From: Toxonevra muliebris
Taxonomy: Eukaryota; Arthropoda; Insecta; Diptera; Pallopteridae
NCBI GenBank assembly: GCA_963691655.1
Contig: OY829326.1
Span: 21,812,878-21,876,877, forward strand
Direction of reading: 5' to 3'
Length of the DNA stretch: 64,000 nt
In this document: piece by piece, positions 10,152 through 21,100 of the stretch
How positions within the stretch are numbered: position 1 is the stretch's first letter
How the letters are laid out: each line of letters starts with the position of its first letter
Notes under the pieces: generated by a model
Databases searched by the model: none
Seen by the model: only the letters and a program-made list of their open reading frames with translations
What the model was told of the DNA's origin: nothing
Program-made: the position numbers and the translations under genes

Positions 10152-11713
10152 GATTTTCCAATAAAAAAATCGAATCTACTTTTTTTCATATTTCCTTAAA
10201 TAAGTTATTCTAGTTTTAAATGCAATCCGTTTAAAATACTCTTTGGTGACGACTTTCGGATACAAGTCAATGATGTATGCTTATTTGCAAGTACATACCA
10301 AACCAATAATGATTTAAGAGATTGTATGTAGAATACAGTCATACTTATGTATGTACGAGGTAAATTATATGAATATGCCTTATATGCAAGTAGGTGCGCA
10401 ATCGTGTACTATACCTACTTGGCCACATTTTCCATAGAGAATTTTCTAAGACATATGCACATAAATTCAAGCAAATGTTTCATACTTACATATGTATGTA
10501 GACGTAGACTAAACCGAAAACATAAACAAACTAGAAACTAGGTATGCCAATTGTAATAGTGACGTATAATTTATGGCAACAGTTCAGTTTTCTATTTTTT
10601 TTTTTTTTTTTTTGCCAGCTCTACTGTAAAAAAGTGAACGGCAATTTTGGCCAGTTGAAAGTTTGAATCATAGGTGCTTGCATTTGGTTAAATCGATTAG
10701 ATATCATAAGGTCTCATATATATATTGCAAATAATGTTTAAGCTTTACATATTCGTTTACTTATATGATTTTGGTTAGTAATACATAACAATAATGAAAA
10801 ATTCTCTTCCACACAAATAATTCTTACCGAATTAAGACTCTCTACGCCTGTGCTTTTAACTACTCGGTAACTGGCTTTGCAAGGTTCTACCTATCCTCTC
10901 TAACTTTTTCTGGCATCTCATCACGCTTGAAAGAAATCCATTTTTAAGCGGTGGCGCTGCTTATTTCCTTATTAAGTTGTTATATCATCTCATTGATATT
11001 CATATTTGATAAAAAGCAAAAAAAAAAAAAAAAAAAACAAAAACAACAACCACAATAATTTTTTCCTTTTTTAACTTTAAACAATCTGAGATCTTGCTGA
11101 CAATTTTGGAAAGATAACAACAACAGCAACAACAACTATGTAAGCAACTTCATTTGCTCAACATCAAGTTAGATTAAGGTATGGTGGTTGCCTTTAGAAC
11201 CCTTTTCACAACCAAACAAACAGTCAACTAAAATTTTGGCGGCGCGGAGTCCGTTGAAAAACCTTAAGCATTTCGTAAAAAGAGTTGAAAAAAAGAATGA
11301 TTCAGAATATGTTTGAATTTTTTGCGCAGAAAAAAGTATGCAACCACGAAATCATACAACAATAAAAATGTTGAATGAATGTTTATGCAAATTTTTAGCT
11401 AAGGTATGGTGATGATCAACGAACGCTTCTGTTTGATGTTCACGATCACAATTGATACGATCAATAATAAAAAAAAAGTTTTAGTGGAAATAATTCGATT
11501 GAATGGATAGCAAAAGTAGAAGCATTAAATAATATATTTGGATATTGGATACGAAAGTACGAGTATTAATTTAATTAAATTTATTTATCAGTTATAATTG
11601 AAAATAATCTCAAAGTACAAAGTCTAAAATATTAAATATTTAGTTTTAAATATTTTCCTTCAAACAGAATTTTCATTCAGGATATATATATTTATTTAAA
11701 AAAAAAGAAGTAT
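10152..11713. other. no gene or element recognised
   Basis: Simple poly(A)/poly(T) tracts (10596-10613, 11019-11038) and AACAAC-rich stretches. No supported coding or repeat ends. Confidence 0.4.
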
Positions 11714-11733
11714 AACTTATTCACAAGGCTTTC

Positions 11734-13154
11734 GAATGGTAGTTCACTTATTGTCTCGGAACAAGCCAAATACCTTGGCCTCATCCTAGACAGGAAATTC
11801 AACTGGCGTGCCAACACGTCAGAAAGAGTACGTAAAGCCACAATAGTTCTCTATGCGTGCAGGTCAGCTATAGGCAAGAAATGTGGGTTACAACCCAAGG
11901 TAATCATGTGGTTGTACACCAGTGTCATAAGTCCTATTCTCTTCTACGGCGTAGTAGTGTGGTGGACAGTCATCTCAAAGAGCATCCATCACAAAGAATT
12001 AAACAAAGTACAGCGACTTGCTTCACTGAAAAGGACACCCTCAATGGCGCTGTACACAATTTTGGATCTACTTCCAATAGATCTAGTCGGAAAGACCTCA
12101 GCGTCAATATCTGCAGTGAGACTGAATGCGAATCGTAGGTGGTCCATCACAAATTATGGTCGTGGTAAGATACTTAGTGAAACTAAATTTCTTCCATTCT
12201 CTGTCGATCTCACCCTCTCCTCCCCGCTATCCCTTGGCAACAGCTTTAGCACATATATATTTTTCATCTCGCCAAGAGTGGTGTGCGAGTAATGTAATAC
12301 GCCCTGATATCATCGACTTTTATACTGATGGTTCAACGTTGGATGGTAGGGTTGGGGTTGGGGTTCACTCTGAGCGCCTGAACATTTCGACTCACTTTCA
12401 TTTTCCTGATCATTGTAGCGTCTTTCACGCAGAGTTTCTTGCGATCACTGAAGCCACAAATCTGATATGGTGTAATGCGATACCTTGTAATGATATCTGC
12501 ATTTCCACTGATAGTCAGGCGGCAATAAAATCCCTCCAATGTCCAGCTAATAACTCTAAAGTTGCCCTACAATGCAGATCGTCTCTTAACGAGACAGCCA
12601 TGGCATACAACCTGCACCTTATATGGCTGCCTGGGCATAGCGACATTGAGAGAAACTGTAAGGCTGATGACCTCGCCAGACTTGCTACGACACTCAGCAA
12701 TTCACTTATCACTGGTAATGCAGGTATACCACTTGCCACGTGTAAACTTTTAATTAAAGATTACTACTCCCACATTGCGAAGAGCACGTGGAGAATGGAA
12801 CCAACTTGCGCTATCGCCAGACAGTTTTGGCCAATGCCTGACCATGGTCGCACTAAAGTGCCCATTAATCTGGACCGTGTCCACATAAGTAGGGTAGTTT
12901 CTATTCTAACCGGGCACTGCCTCATTGGAAGCCACGCACGTAGACTAGGTCTTCCTTATAATGACTTCTGCAGAAGCTGTAGAAATGAAGAGGAAGAAGA
13001 GACCATTTTCCGCTTTGTATGTAATTGCCCTGCTTTAGCAGCACGCAGACACAGAACTCTGGGAGCACCCTTCTATGGGAGACTAACAGAAATGGCAACC
13101 TCTGACATTAGAGACTTATCACGTTTTATTGCAAGCACAAATTGGTTTAATTAG
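11734..13154 (+). pseudogene. LINE ORF2 remnant: RT end, RNase H, Cys-rich tail
   Basis: The reverse-transcriptase end is read from 11732 on and includes AKYLGLILDRKFNW and ISPILFYGVVVWW. A frameshift near 12270-12290 moves into the frame that is open to 13154. That second frame holds RNase H with its acidic residues visible: YTDGS (D), FHAEF (E), STDSQAA (D) and ADDLA (D). After it come the CRSCRNEEEE and CNCPAL motifs of the C-terminal knuckle, where the usual His is replaced by Phe. In the element these parts copy RNA into DNA and remove the RNA strand. The missing 5' half (endonuclease, RT fingers and catalytic YXDD) and the frameshift make it inactive. Confidence 0.8.
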
Positions 13155-13244
13155 GAAGGGATCAAGAGGTAACACTCGCCCCAAGGGTATCACAATGGAC
13201 CAATAGGTCTCAGTGTGTTCTTTTATGAATAGCCCCAACAACCT
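11734..13244 (+). mobile_element. 5'-truncated non-LTR retrotransposon (LINE with RNase H)
   Basis: Contains the last part of the reverse transcriptase, an RNase H domain, a C-terminal zinc-knuckle-like tail and a 3' end in AACCTAACCTA. Imperfect 20-bp flanking repeats (17 matches), 11714-11733 and 13245-13264, both containing CACAAGGCT, look like an old target duplication. Truncation at the 5' end is usual for target-primed insertion. RNase H plus the CxxC...C.CP tail place it in the I/LOA/R1-type group; the exact clade is not determinable by eye. Its 3' tail is shared with the SINE at 13449-13762. Confidence 0.8.
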
Positions 13245-13377
13245 AACCTATCCACAAGGCTCTCTTGATAGAAATAAGGACAACAGGTTATTCTTCCTTG
13301 AAGTATCATACTATTGAATACTTATCATATTTAATCAGTGTCATAATCCAATTGTAGTGAATTGAATAGGGTGAAAT

Positions 13378-13930
13378 TATTGACACTAGCAGATACAAGG
13401 GGGGAAGCATGGAGTTAACTACCCCTGCCCCTCCCTCCTTCCCTCTTAGGTTAGGTTAGGTTGGAGTGGCTGTCGAGAGACACACTTAGGCCTGAACGGC
13501 CCATTGTGATACCACATAGTTGGGCCTACAGTTTAACGCCGATTCCGAACGGCGGTGTGGCAATTTTTTATCGGCTTGGTGGTTTTGCCATTACCAACCA
13601 ATGTGTGTACTTGTACACTATCTTATAATTCTCATACACTTCATATTGATAGTGAATATAAGAAAGTAATGAAAATTAACCACCAGACGAAGACGGGAAT
13701 CGAACCCGAACCTCCCAGATGAAAATCTAGTGCACTATCCACTAGGCTATCGAGGTCGTCAATTCCCTCTTACCGATGAAAATTTCATACATTTTGATCA
13801 TTGCCATGGATCAGAAAAAAATTTTAAAGAACAAAAAAATTTAAAAAATTTAAAAATGGTTTTTAATATTTAAAAATTACAAAACACTAGAAATCCTAAA
13901 TGGGGAGATTAGGTTCAAGAACTCACTTTA
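13378..13930. repeat. dispersed repeat interrupted by a SINE
   Basis: Outside the SINE (13449-13762), this stretch matches 59060-59185 (CCGATGAAAATTTCATACAT and TGATCATTG in both) and more weakly 1370-1480 (CACTAGCAGAT). Family unknown; boundaries not defined. Confidence 0.4.
13449..13762 (-). mobile_element. tRNA-derived SINE with LINE-type 3' tail
   Basis: On the minus strand it opens with a tRNA-like head: A box TAGCCTAGTGG and B box GGTTCGATTCC (within 13690-13760). A unique body follows, then a tail ending in CCTAACCTAACC. A perfect 10-bp duplication TTCCCTCTTA flanks it (13439-13448 and 13763-13772). The last 75 bases align with the 3' end of the LINE at 11734-13244 (GTATCACAATGG, AGTGTGT, CCTAACC in order), implying it was mobilised by that LINE's enzyme. 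The anticodon arm is not a normal 7-base loop, so it is not a functional tRNA. Confidence 0.85.
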
Positions 13931-15359
13931 ATTTTTAACATTGTGGGAAAGGGGTTAATTGGCCTTTTTTTATATATATACGCCCAGTAAGAAAATTAAA
14001 CGCTTTCAATTAAAAATGTTTGTTGTTAGTTTCCTTGGAGTTATATGCACAATCACAATAATAAAATCCTCTCATTGTGTAATATGGAAACTTGAAAAGA
14101 GTTAAAAGTGGTGGCAAATGCCTTAAATAGATCGGAAATATCCATTTCTGTAGAGTCAATGAGAACTCTGGGCAGGCTTCAACACCGTTTCCTGTTTGAG
14201 AGTAACCGAAGTTAATACAAAGTGTTTTAAATGAGTGAAATTTTTAATAATTATGTCATTCCGGTAGTCTAAGCAATCTAAAACTGGTCATTATGTTTAG
14301 TTTCAACCCTACATTCCCCAGAGGAGTTAAAATTAAATGAAAAAGATCATTAAGCGTAAGGAAAAATGCAGTCCCCAATATTTTCAACTTAGTCATTGAT
14401 AATATTGAATATACTCGAAACTTTTTTATTAACTGAATAAGCTGAATAGGCCTTATCTATAACTCGTTTACCACAATTTTAGGATCGCTAAGTAAAGTGA
14501 AGAAATCAAAGAATTGGAGACAAATTCGAGGATAAAAACAAGTTATGACAAAATTTTCGTTCCGATTACTGTTCTTGGAAATTAGGAACGAACAGTTGCC
14601 TAATTCTAAAAAGTGATTCCTTGCATACAGAGGAATAAAAACTGAAAACCTCGCACTCCTGGAATCCAGCAGAGCTTAAGCTTTTTGCAGTCTCTTAAGC
14701 TTTGGAGGGTTGGCTGATCCACAACAGGTCTGCTGAAGATCACAATTAAGACTATGAGGCGTTTTAAAACCACTTCCACAGTGAACACTGAAGTAATTGA
14801 GGTCTATACTAAACCCATCTCCTGAAGTCTAGGTATCTTAGGAACTTATGCAGTGAGTATTAAAGGTAATACGCAATTTGCATGTATGAGAATTTATATA
14901 CCAGTGACCGGTGTAGACTGCCGTAAGCCTAGCAGTATTGGTAAAATCTCTGTTAATGAACTCACGGGTCCTAACTTTATTACATGGACGTCATATCGCA
15001 CGAGTGGTACTACCAGATATAAAAGACTTCAACATCCGATTAGCAAGTTGAAAATAGTGTAAGCCATCGAGAGGAGTATATATCTTTACCAGTCTGACAG
15101 ACTAGTAGGTCAACGATCTACTTAAATTCCTAAACCAAACAAAATGGTTGTAGCCGGGCTATAACCAAGTCTTTTAAACATACCTGAAAATAACTGATGT
15201 GGCAACAAAATGGCGCATCAGCGTTAATTGGGTTCGTGGATCAAACCACCACTTCAACAACAACTTCCTGAATGCTGAAATTTGTATTGTACTTAGCACT
15301 TTACTATTCCCTTAAGCCTCATCTCGGTGTTGAAGTTAAAATTTTTAATGTAAATTTTA
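13931..15359. other. unassigned, probably LINE-derived at its right end
   Basis: No clear gene. The right part may continue the degraded LINE fragment at 15360-15750, since it is on the expected 3' side, but I could not align it convincingly. Confidence 0.3.
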
Positions 15360-15750
15360 GTAAGGAGGTGTAGCAGCAAATTCGACGCCTCCGTAGGATA
15401 AGTACGCATAGCTCTGAACTCTACAGAGCTTCCGAACTTTAGATATCTTACTTAGAGCTGGCCACTAAACTATTGAACCGTAGGTTAATAAAAGGTGCAA
15501 TATTTCTGTTACAAGTAATACGTGATATGGGGGGCGTAAAACCTAACATTAGCCAAACAACTTTTTGCAAGAGTAAAAGTCGCAAAGGCTTTCCTGACAG
15601 GTCATTTGATATAGAGTTTCCCACTTAGCTGTTCGTCTAGCTCCCGAATATTTGACCTTAGCTGGTTGTTGGAAGGTTGCAGATTACAATTCTGGTCTTG
15701 GTGGTGAAAAGCATCAGTTCTGTCTTACCAGAGTTTACACTAAGCGTATG
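15360..15750 (-). pseudogene. degraded LINE reverse-transcriptase fragment
   Basis: Minus-strand translation gives LSVNSGKTELMLFTTKT near 15745-15690, the conserved post-catalytic stretch of insect LINE RTs. After frameshifts, around 15500-15400, LLLTYGSIV-stop-WPALSK and ISKVRKLCRVQ follow, the usual LTYGALVWW...LxxVQR segment. Stops and shifts throughout; no active enzyme. Same broad group as the LINE at 11734 but in the opposite orientation and clearly older. Confidence 0.65.
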
Positions 15751-18663
15751 TGAGCTTAGTGTAAGTAAGTATGTGAGTATGGCCCAGATGTAAGGTTTAT
15801 CCAATGTTCCTTTTTTAGCATTTTAAGGTCGATTTAGAGATTATAGTTTGACTTCCCAACACCTTCAGAACAACGTGACTGTTTGAGTAAATATTTATTG
15901 GCAATTATTTGCTATTCAGAAAGAGCTAAGCACATTTATTACTAAATATGTATAGATAAAATTAACGAAATGCCAACAAAATCCAAAACATTTATTGCAT
16001 AAACTTAACGAAAGCTGAATTTTCAAAGCGACATCTGGCGTCGCATTCTAAACACTACTGCAGTTAGCAGAGTACAAAACCTATAGTGCAATGGATTCCA
16101 CAAATACAATCCATTAAGGAATGAATAACTTCCATATAGATAATATTATCATAAATGACCTTGTGGTTATTAAGAGGTACAAGGCAAGGTCAACTCATTC
16201 AAATAGAGTGAAATTCAACACACAATCTTTACCGTACAGCAATAACTATTAAAACCGAACAGTAGCCACGCCCATAGGCGTATGAAGGACCTTGATCAGA
16301 GGGCAGGATCAAACTGTTGAGTTATTTCATCACATTATTCATTTGTTTGATATAAAGTATATCCTAATTTTGCTTCAGATATGCTAAACCAAAAAAAAGT
16401 GCAAATATGTTGAACAGTTTAATTAACACAAAAAGAAAAACAAAAATTATTTTCTTATTTCAATCGCAACGAATCTATATTAAAACTTAAAAGATACAAA
16501 TACAAAATTTGTAAACGTGACGATTATCGCGTGCATACAAATATCTAGATACATTTACAATGGGAAGAGCGTATACCAATATAGCGTTCTTATTATGAAA
16601 CTCTTGAAGAAAATAAAACTCGAGAATTACACAAATGTTTATAAAAATTGCAAACACATAGCAACAATTGCCTGCAACAACAACAACAACAAATCCACAA
16701 GTGCATAATCGCAATCTCAATAGCACATGGTCAAGTTCATGTATGAACGTCGTTGACGCGACGCAACGTTACACCTCACACATATAAAAATAACAAATCG
16801 TTGCTGTTGTTGTCAACGTCACAATCGTTTAGCATGAATCATGACGTTAACATGAATGCATATGATGAAACTATGAAACTAACAAACTTAAGCTATAAGC
16901 AAGTGAGAGAGGTTTAAAGTATGTGACGGAATTCCTCAACAACTACGAGTAATTTCTAGTTTATCGCAATGCTCTGAGAAGAAGAGGAGGAAGACTATGA
17001 GAGAAGAATGAGAGTGCGTTTAGCATGAAATGATTCAATGAGGCGCGCGTGATGTTAGCCTGGCATGCACTTCTCGTATGCAATTGGTAAGGGTGACCAA
17101 GTGCCTGACATTCAATTGGTATTTACTTACACTCAGTGTATGAGAGACAGAGAGAGAGGATGGGAGAGAATGAGGATGGCAGCGAATATGTTCATTGTCT
17201 TTTGTTAATAGCTTGCGTTCAATTGAGTAAACAAATTGTAGCTATGGAGTTAAAAAGCTTTGAAATATTTAGTTTAATATTTCGAACAATTCAACTTATT
17301 GTTTCTAAAAATAATTAATAATACAAATGGAATATACCGTAAATGAAGCTAACATTGATTTACCATACATCTGTTGCAGTTTAAACTAATTCTGAGCATC
17401 AGATCAAGTGATCGGATTTTGAAAAAGAAATTTTTATGTGCTATTTTCAGTTTAGTTTCACCCCTCACAAAAATTTTAAAATTTTTTTTGTATATTTTAA
17501 AGAGTGTAGTGGTAGTTGGGCCACCCCGAAAAAATGAGCAAAGTATACATACATACTCTTACACTTAACCATGAATAAAAAACTTTAAAAAATTATCATA
17601 AATCAAAAGTAGCGAAATCTGGAAAATACTTACTTTTGCTGAATTTTAAACTTTTTTTTTTTAAATTTGGTCAGTTGTAGTTTATGAGAAATGTACGGAG
17701 ACCTATTAAGTAATAATTTTTACAGGAAGTTTGCTATTTTATGTCGATGGACTGTTATTTTTATTTATTATTCATTAATTACAATAACTAATTATTATAG
17801 TTAACATAAACCCCTCAAGTTCTTAAATTTTTCATACAAATTTTCATCATTTTGAAAGTTTCGGAAGATTTACAATCAATTGGACAATCAACCTAATTAA
17901 TTTATGATTGTAAGTCAGCACTTACAATATGAGACTAGTCTCATGAAACTCGAAAAAATGTAGGGAAGAGGAGAGAAACGACGGGGGACAGACAAAATCT
18001 CTTTCTGTCAGCATTTCATGAAACTTTTTGACGTTTCTCTTTATAAGCTTTCGTAATTTAATATTTTCCCATAGCGACGAAAACTATAATAGCTAAAGTT
18101 ATATGCAACTGTTCTCATCGTCTAAATGCAGACTAAGTTAGTAAAAATAATAATAAAATAATGTCCTAAACATATATAAAAAATTTAAGAGTACTTACAA
18201 AAAATAAGAAGATACGAACTATGTATTGAAATAAAATATGTGAAAACATTTCAGTCCACTATTTTAACACACAATTTTTGAAGCTATTAAAAAAAGAACC
18301 AATAATTATATTTAGCAGAAAAATTTAAAAAAAATTATAAATTACAGATTGTGCATATTACACTGAAACCTCCAGCCCTATGATTGATAAAAATCGAATC
18401 TATTTTCGAACTGGCTCAAGTGTGAAGGAAATAGTTGTATACTTTGTTCTTGATATCACCTAAGGATCGTACCTCAATGGTAAGTTCACTGGGAACGTAA
18501 GTTTGTTAATACGAATTTAGCCTTACATTATTTACTGATTGTCATCGCTGGTACTCATCAGATAGTAACAGACTCCTGCGAGTTTTGATAAATTTTTTTG
18601 TACTTTTAAAACTTAACCCTTTTAATGACGGTACTAACCCAGCTAATCAAAAAATATTGGTTT
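15751..18663. other. no gene recognised; one dispersed repeat scrap
   Basis: 16157-16165 and 16184-16192 contain AAGGTCA-type nuclear-receptor half sites. About 17500-17760 resembles 29130-29410 (ATGAATAATAAACTTT..., AGTTTATGAGAAATGTA-like words, GCTATTTT) and so is a dispersed repeat of unknown class. AGAG-rich and AAC-rich simple tracts occur. The short frames here have no recognisable domains. Confidence 0.35.
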
Positions 18664-19160
18664 GAAGTGAAACTTCTGATGGCGCTTTGGAAGGAAAACT
18701 AAAAGGTTACGCGTAATTTAGTTCCATCTCAAAAGTATGCACAAGTTTTTCATTGTAAATTCCATACATTTTCACATCGCTATGATTCTCCTGTTGTTGT
18801 TTTTTCCATTGCATCCTAAAAGTATGCAAAAGTTTTTTATTTAATGTAATACATTTGCCCAACTCTTTCGTTGTGCTGTTGTTTTTTTTTTTTTTTTTCA
18901 TTCGTGTTAATTTTTTCATCATGTTTTGTTTACAGTTTTACATTGAGTCAAAAAAAAAAAAAAATATCAATGAAATATAGGGCGTTGTACACAGGTAATG
19001 AAGTGTAATAAATAGCATAAATACAATACAACAATAACGATGTTTGAACATATATATTTGTGGCATTCTAAAATTATATATATTTTGTAGAATAGTACCA
19101 AAAATCCTATACAACTCGTGGACATGAAAAAAACTAGTTGGCCGTGAGAAGTTTCACTTC
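18664..19160. mobile_element. candidate element bounded by GAAGTGAAACTTCT
   Basis: GAAGTGAAACTTCT at 18664-18677 is mirrored by AGAAGTTTCACTTC at 19147-19160, with partial similarity continuing inward (GATGGC / CACGGC). No flanking duplication found. Interior is non-coding and A/T-rich. The motif is nearly self-complementary, which weakens the inference. Confidence 0.3.
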
Positions 19161-19455
19161 ACCCACGAGTTCTCTAGTTTCTCCCTAGTTTTTTTTTTTT
19201 GGCTCTGCTTACTATTTGGGGCCTAAAAAATATAAATATGGTCTAACATAAATTTTTTATGCGAGCTATGAGAATAAAGCAGAGGAATGGGTTCAAAATT
19301 GGCAATATTATTACGCATCTCATATAAATAGCTATTGAAGAAATTTATAATCGTTTCTTGAACCGTTTTAATATTAAAAAATACAAAAGTTGATAATTTC
19401 CATTTATCTTCAATAAAAGATTTTTTCCTATATTTATGACAAACATGAGACAAAC

Positions 19456-19905
19456 ATGTTTTTCATTACCAATCCAGTAACGCATAAACTAAAAAGATTT
19501 GATGATTGTATGAACTTAACAAAAGAGAATCTGAGAATTATAACAGCTATTCTAACAGGGCATTGCAGGCTGAATTATCACCTGACAGAACTGAGAATAT
19601 GCAACAATGAGTCGTGTAGATTTTGTGGAGAGGAAACCGAAACTTCAATACACATTTTAGGACGGTGTCCAGCGCTCATGCAAAGCTGGAAAAAGTACTT
19701 GGGAGACTACCAAATACCAGACGGCATGCTAAAACAACTGGAAATAGGCCTTATATTAAAATTTATTGCAGTAATAGGACTTACAGAAATACTATAATTC
19801 TTTAAGAATTATAGGGACTGTAAGAATACTATAATCTTTGAAGGGGGCACAATAGTTCTTTAGGACGCAGTGCACATCCCCAAACATAATAATAATACAA
19901 TAATA
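19456..19905 (+). pseudogene. 3' fragment of a LINE ORF2 (Cys-rich tail)
   Basis: The open frame 19456-19797 contains LRIITAILTGHCRLNYHL, then CRFCGEETETSIHILGRCPA, the C-x2-C...H-x4-C tail at the end of insect LINE ORF2 proteins. A 3' UTR follows and ends in an AATAAT repeat near 19890-19910. A sister copy of the same family lies in reverse at 31641-32100. Strongly 5'-truncated, so no catalytic domain remains; the ATG at 19456 is flanking sequence. Confidence 0.75.
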
Positions 19906-19910
19906 ATACC

Positions 19911-20217
19911 AATCCATGCAAAATAAAAATTATGAATCGCTCAAACACCAAAAAATAATATCATAATGGTGAAAATAAACCAATTAATTGATTCATCCAG
20001 TTCGCCGGTCAATATATTCGCTTTAAAAATCAGTAGCGAAATTCAAAAAATCTGCGTCCAATATATGGCACAAATTCTCTGAAATTGTTAATTTGTTATA
20101 CACTGTAAGCAGTTAAATTTATTAAAGGGGGCGGGGGGAGAGTATCGCCCAAATCCAATAACTAAACCCATAGAAATTCTACTGGTATCAGAATTCCTTG
20201 AGAGTATCCAAATGTCC
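19911..20217. other. no feature recognised
   Basis: AT-rich; includes a G-run at about 20127-20140. Nothing supported. Confidence 0.4.
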
Positions 20218-20413
20218 GGTTTTCACTATGTCAAATTTCATATGAAAAAATTTCTCTTTCTCTCTCTTTGGCAGGGAATATGACATAATGAAAACCAAGC
20301 ATAATGTATGGTTTTCACTATGTCATATTCCCTGTCAAAAAGAGAGAATTTTCAATATAAAATTTGTCAACATGTTGGCAAATTTGATTGAATTTGACAT
20401 ATTAGTGAAAACC
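20218..20413. mobile_element. compound foldback MITE, GGTTTTCACTA ends
   Basis: GGTTTTCACTA(TGTCA) occurs at 20218 and 20310 in plus sense and its complement at 20281-20296 and 20394-20413. The result is two head-to-tail hairpins whose inner arms (20274-20296 with 20310-20332) also pair almost perfectly. Likely a MITE inserted into or duplicated next to itself. Non-coding; it lies about 500 bp upstream of the putative Ldh promoter. Confidence 0.5.
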
Positions 20414-20696
20414 AAGCCTAAGTATCTAATCAGTAAATTTTATAAAATTCTGCTCATTCTTTATAAAATCTTATATCAAACATAACACACTACCCAACTT
20501 TTACAGTATAAACTAATGCGTGCGTATGAAGCTTTTCAAGAAAATTTGCTCCCAGCATTTCCAAAACATAAATACATACACACACACACACAATAAAATA
20601 GCAAAATTAAAGAAAACAAAGAAAAAATAAATAAAAACATCACAAATGCTTCCACGAAATTTTCATGCTCATGAAATTCTCTAAATATTTTTTGAA

Positions 20697-20709
20697 AAGG
20701 TCACCTTGA
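20697..20709. promoter_or_regulatory. nuclear-receptor-type site upstream of the Ldh start
   Basis: AAGGTCACCTTGA reads AAGGTCA on the plus strand and TCAAGGTGA on the minus strand. The latter is one base off the estrogen-related-receptor element TCAAGGTCA. It lies about 250 bp upstream of the predicted start. Control of Ldh by ERR is known in Drosophila; that this site does the job is inference. Confidence 0.35.
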
Positions 20710-20925
20710 CGTTTGTTCATTCGCTAGACGGCAGGCAGTACCGGCAACAAAATCACAACCAACAACAACAACAACAAAGAAGAAATACTCATTTTATCCA
20801 AAAATTTCGTCATTCATCCTGCAAGTGTGTGTGTGTGTTTGCGAATGTGCGCTCTCTGTTGAATGTTTGCCCTTCTACTTCACCGCTCCACACAGTGCGT
20901 GTGAATCACATTTTTTTTTTCTTGT

Positions 20926-20958
20926 TATATATCGGCATTCTCGCAGAGTTTCAGCTCA
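20926..20958 (+). promoter_or_regulatory. Ldh: TATA/Inr core promoter, probably of Ldh
   Basis: TTATATAT at 20926-20933 is followed about 27 bases later by TTTCAGCTC, whose A at 20953 fits an insect initiator (TCA+1). Downstream sequence has the look of a fly 5' UTR. The next plus-strand coding start with a splice acceptor in front of it is Ldh at 32570, so assignment to Ldh is by exclusion. Confidence 0.45.
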
Positions 20959-21100
20959 TAGTTGAGACTGGTAAAAATCCAGAAGAACAGTTCGCAGTTA
21001 AGCGGCAAAGTGAATAGACGTTGTTGTTTTTAGTGTTTATATTGTGAATACAAGTGTTAAAAGTTTATTAAAATTAATATCAAATTAAAAAAACAAAAAA
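20953..21100 (+). other. Ldh: putative non-coding first exon of Ldh
   Basis: A 148-base A-rich leader ending at a good donor (AAAAAA then GTAAGCC at 21101). There is no long open frame, as expected of a 5' UTR. It would splice to the acceptor at 32559, ten bases before the Ldh ATG, making an 11.46-kb intron. A transcript read is needed to confirm the join. Confidence 0.4.

Noticed and set aside
12333..12753. Minus- and plus-strand frames of 60-75 codons overlapping the RNase H region
   Set aside because: Shadows of the LINE RNase H frame.
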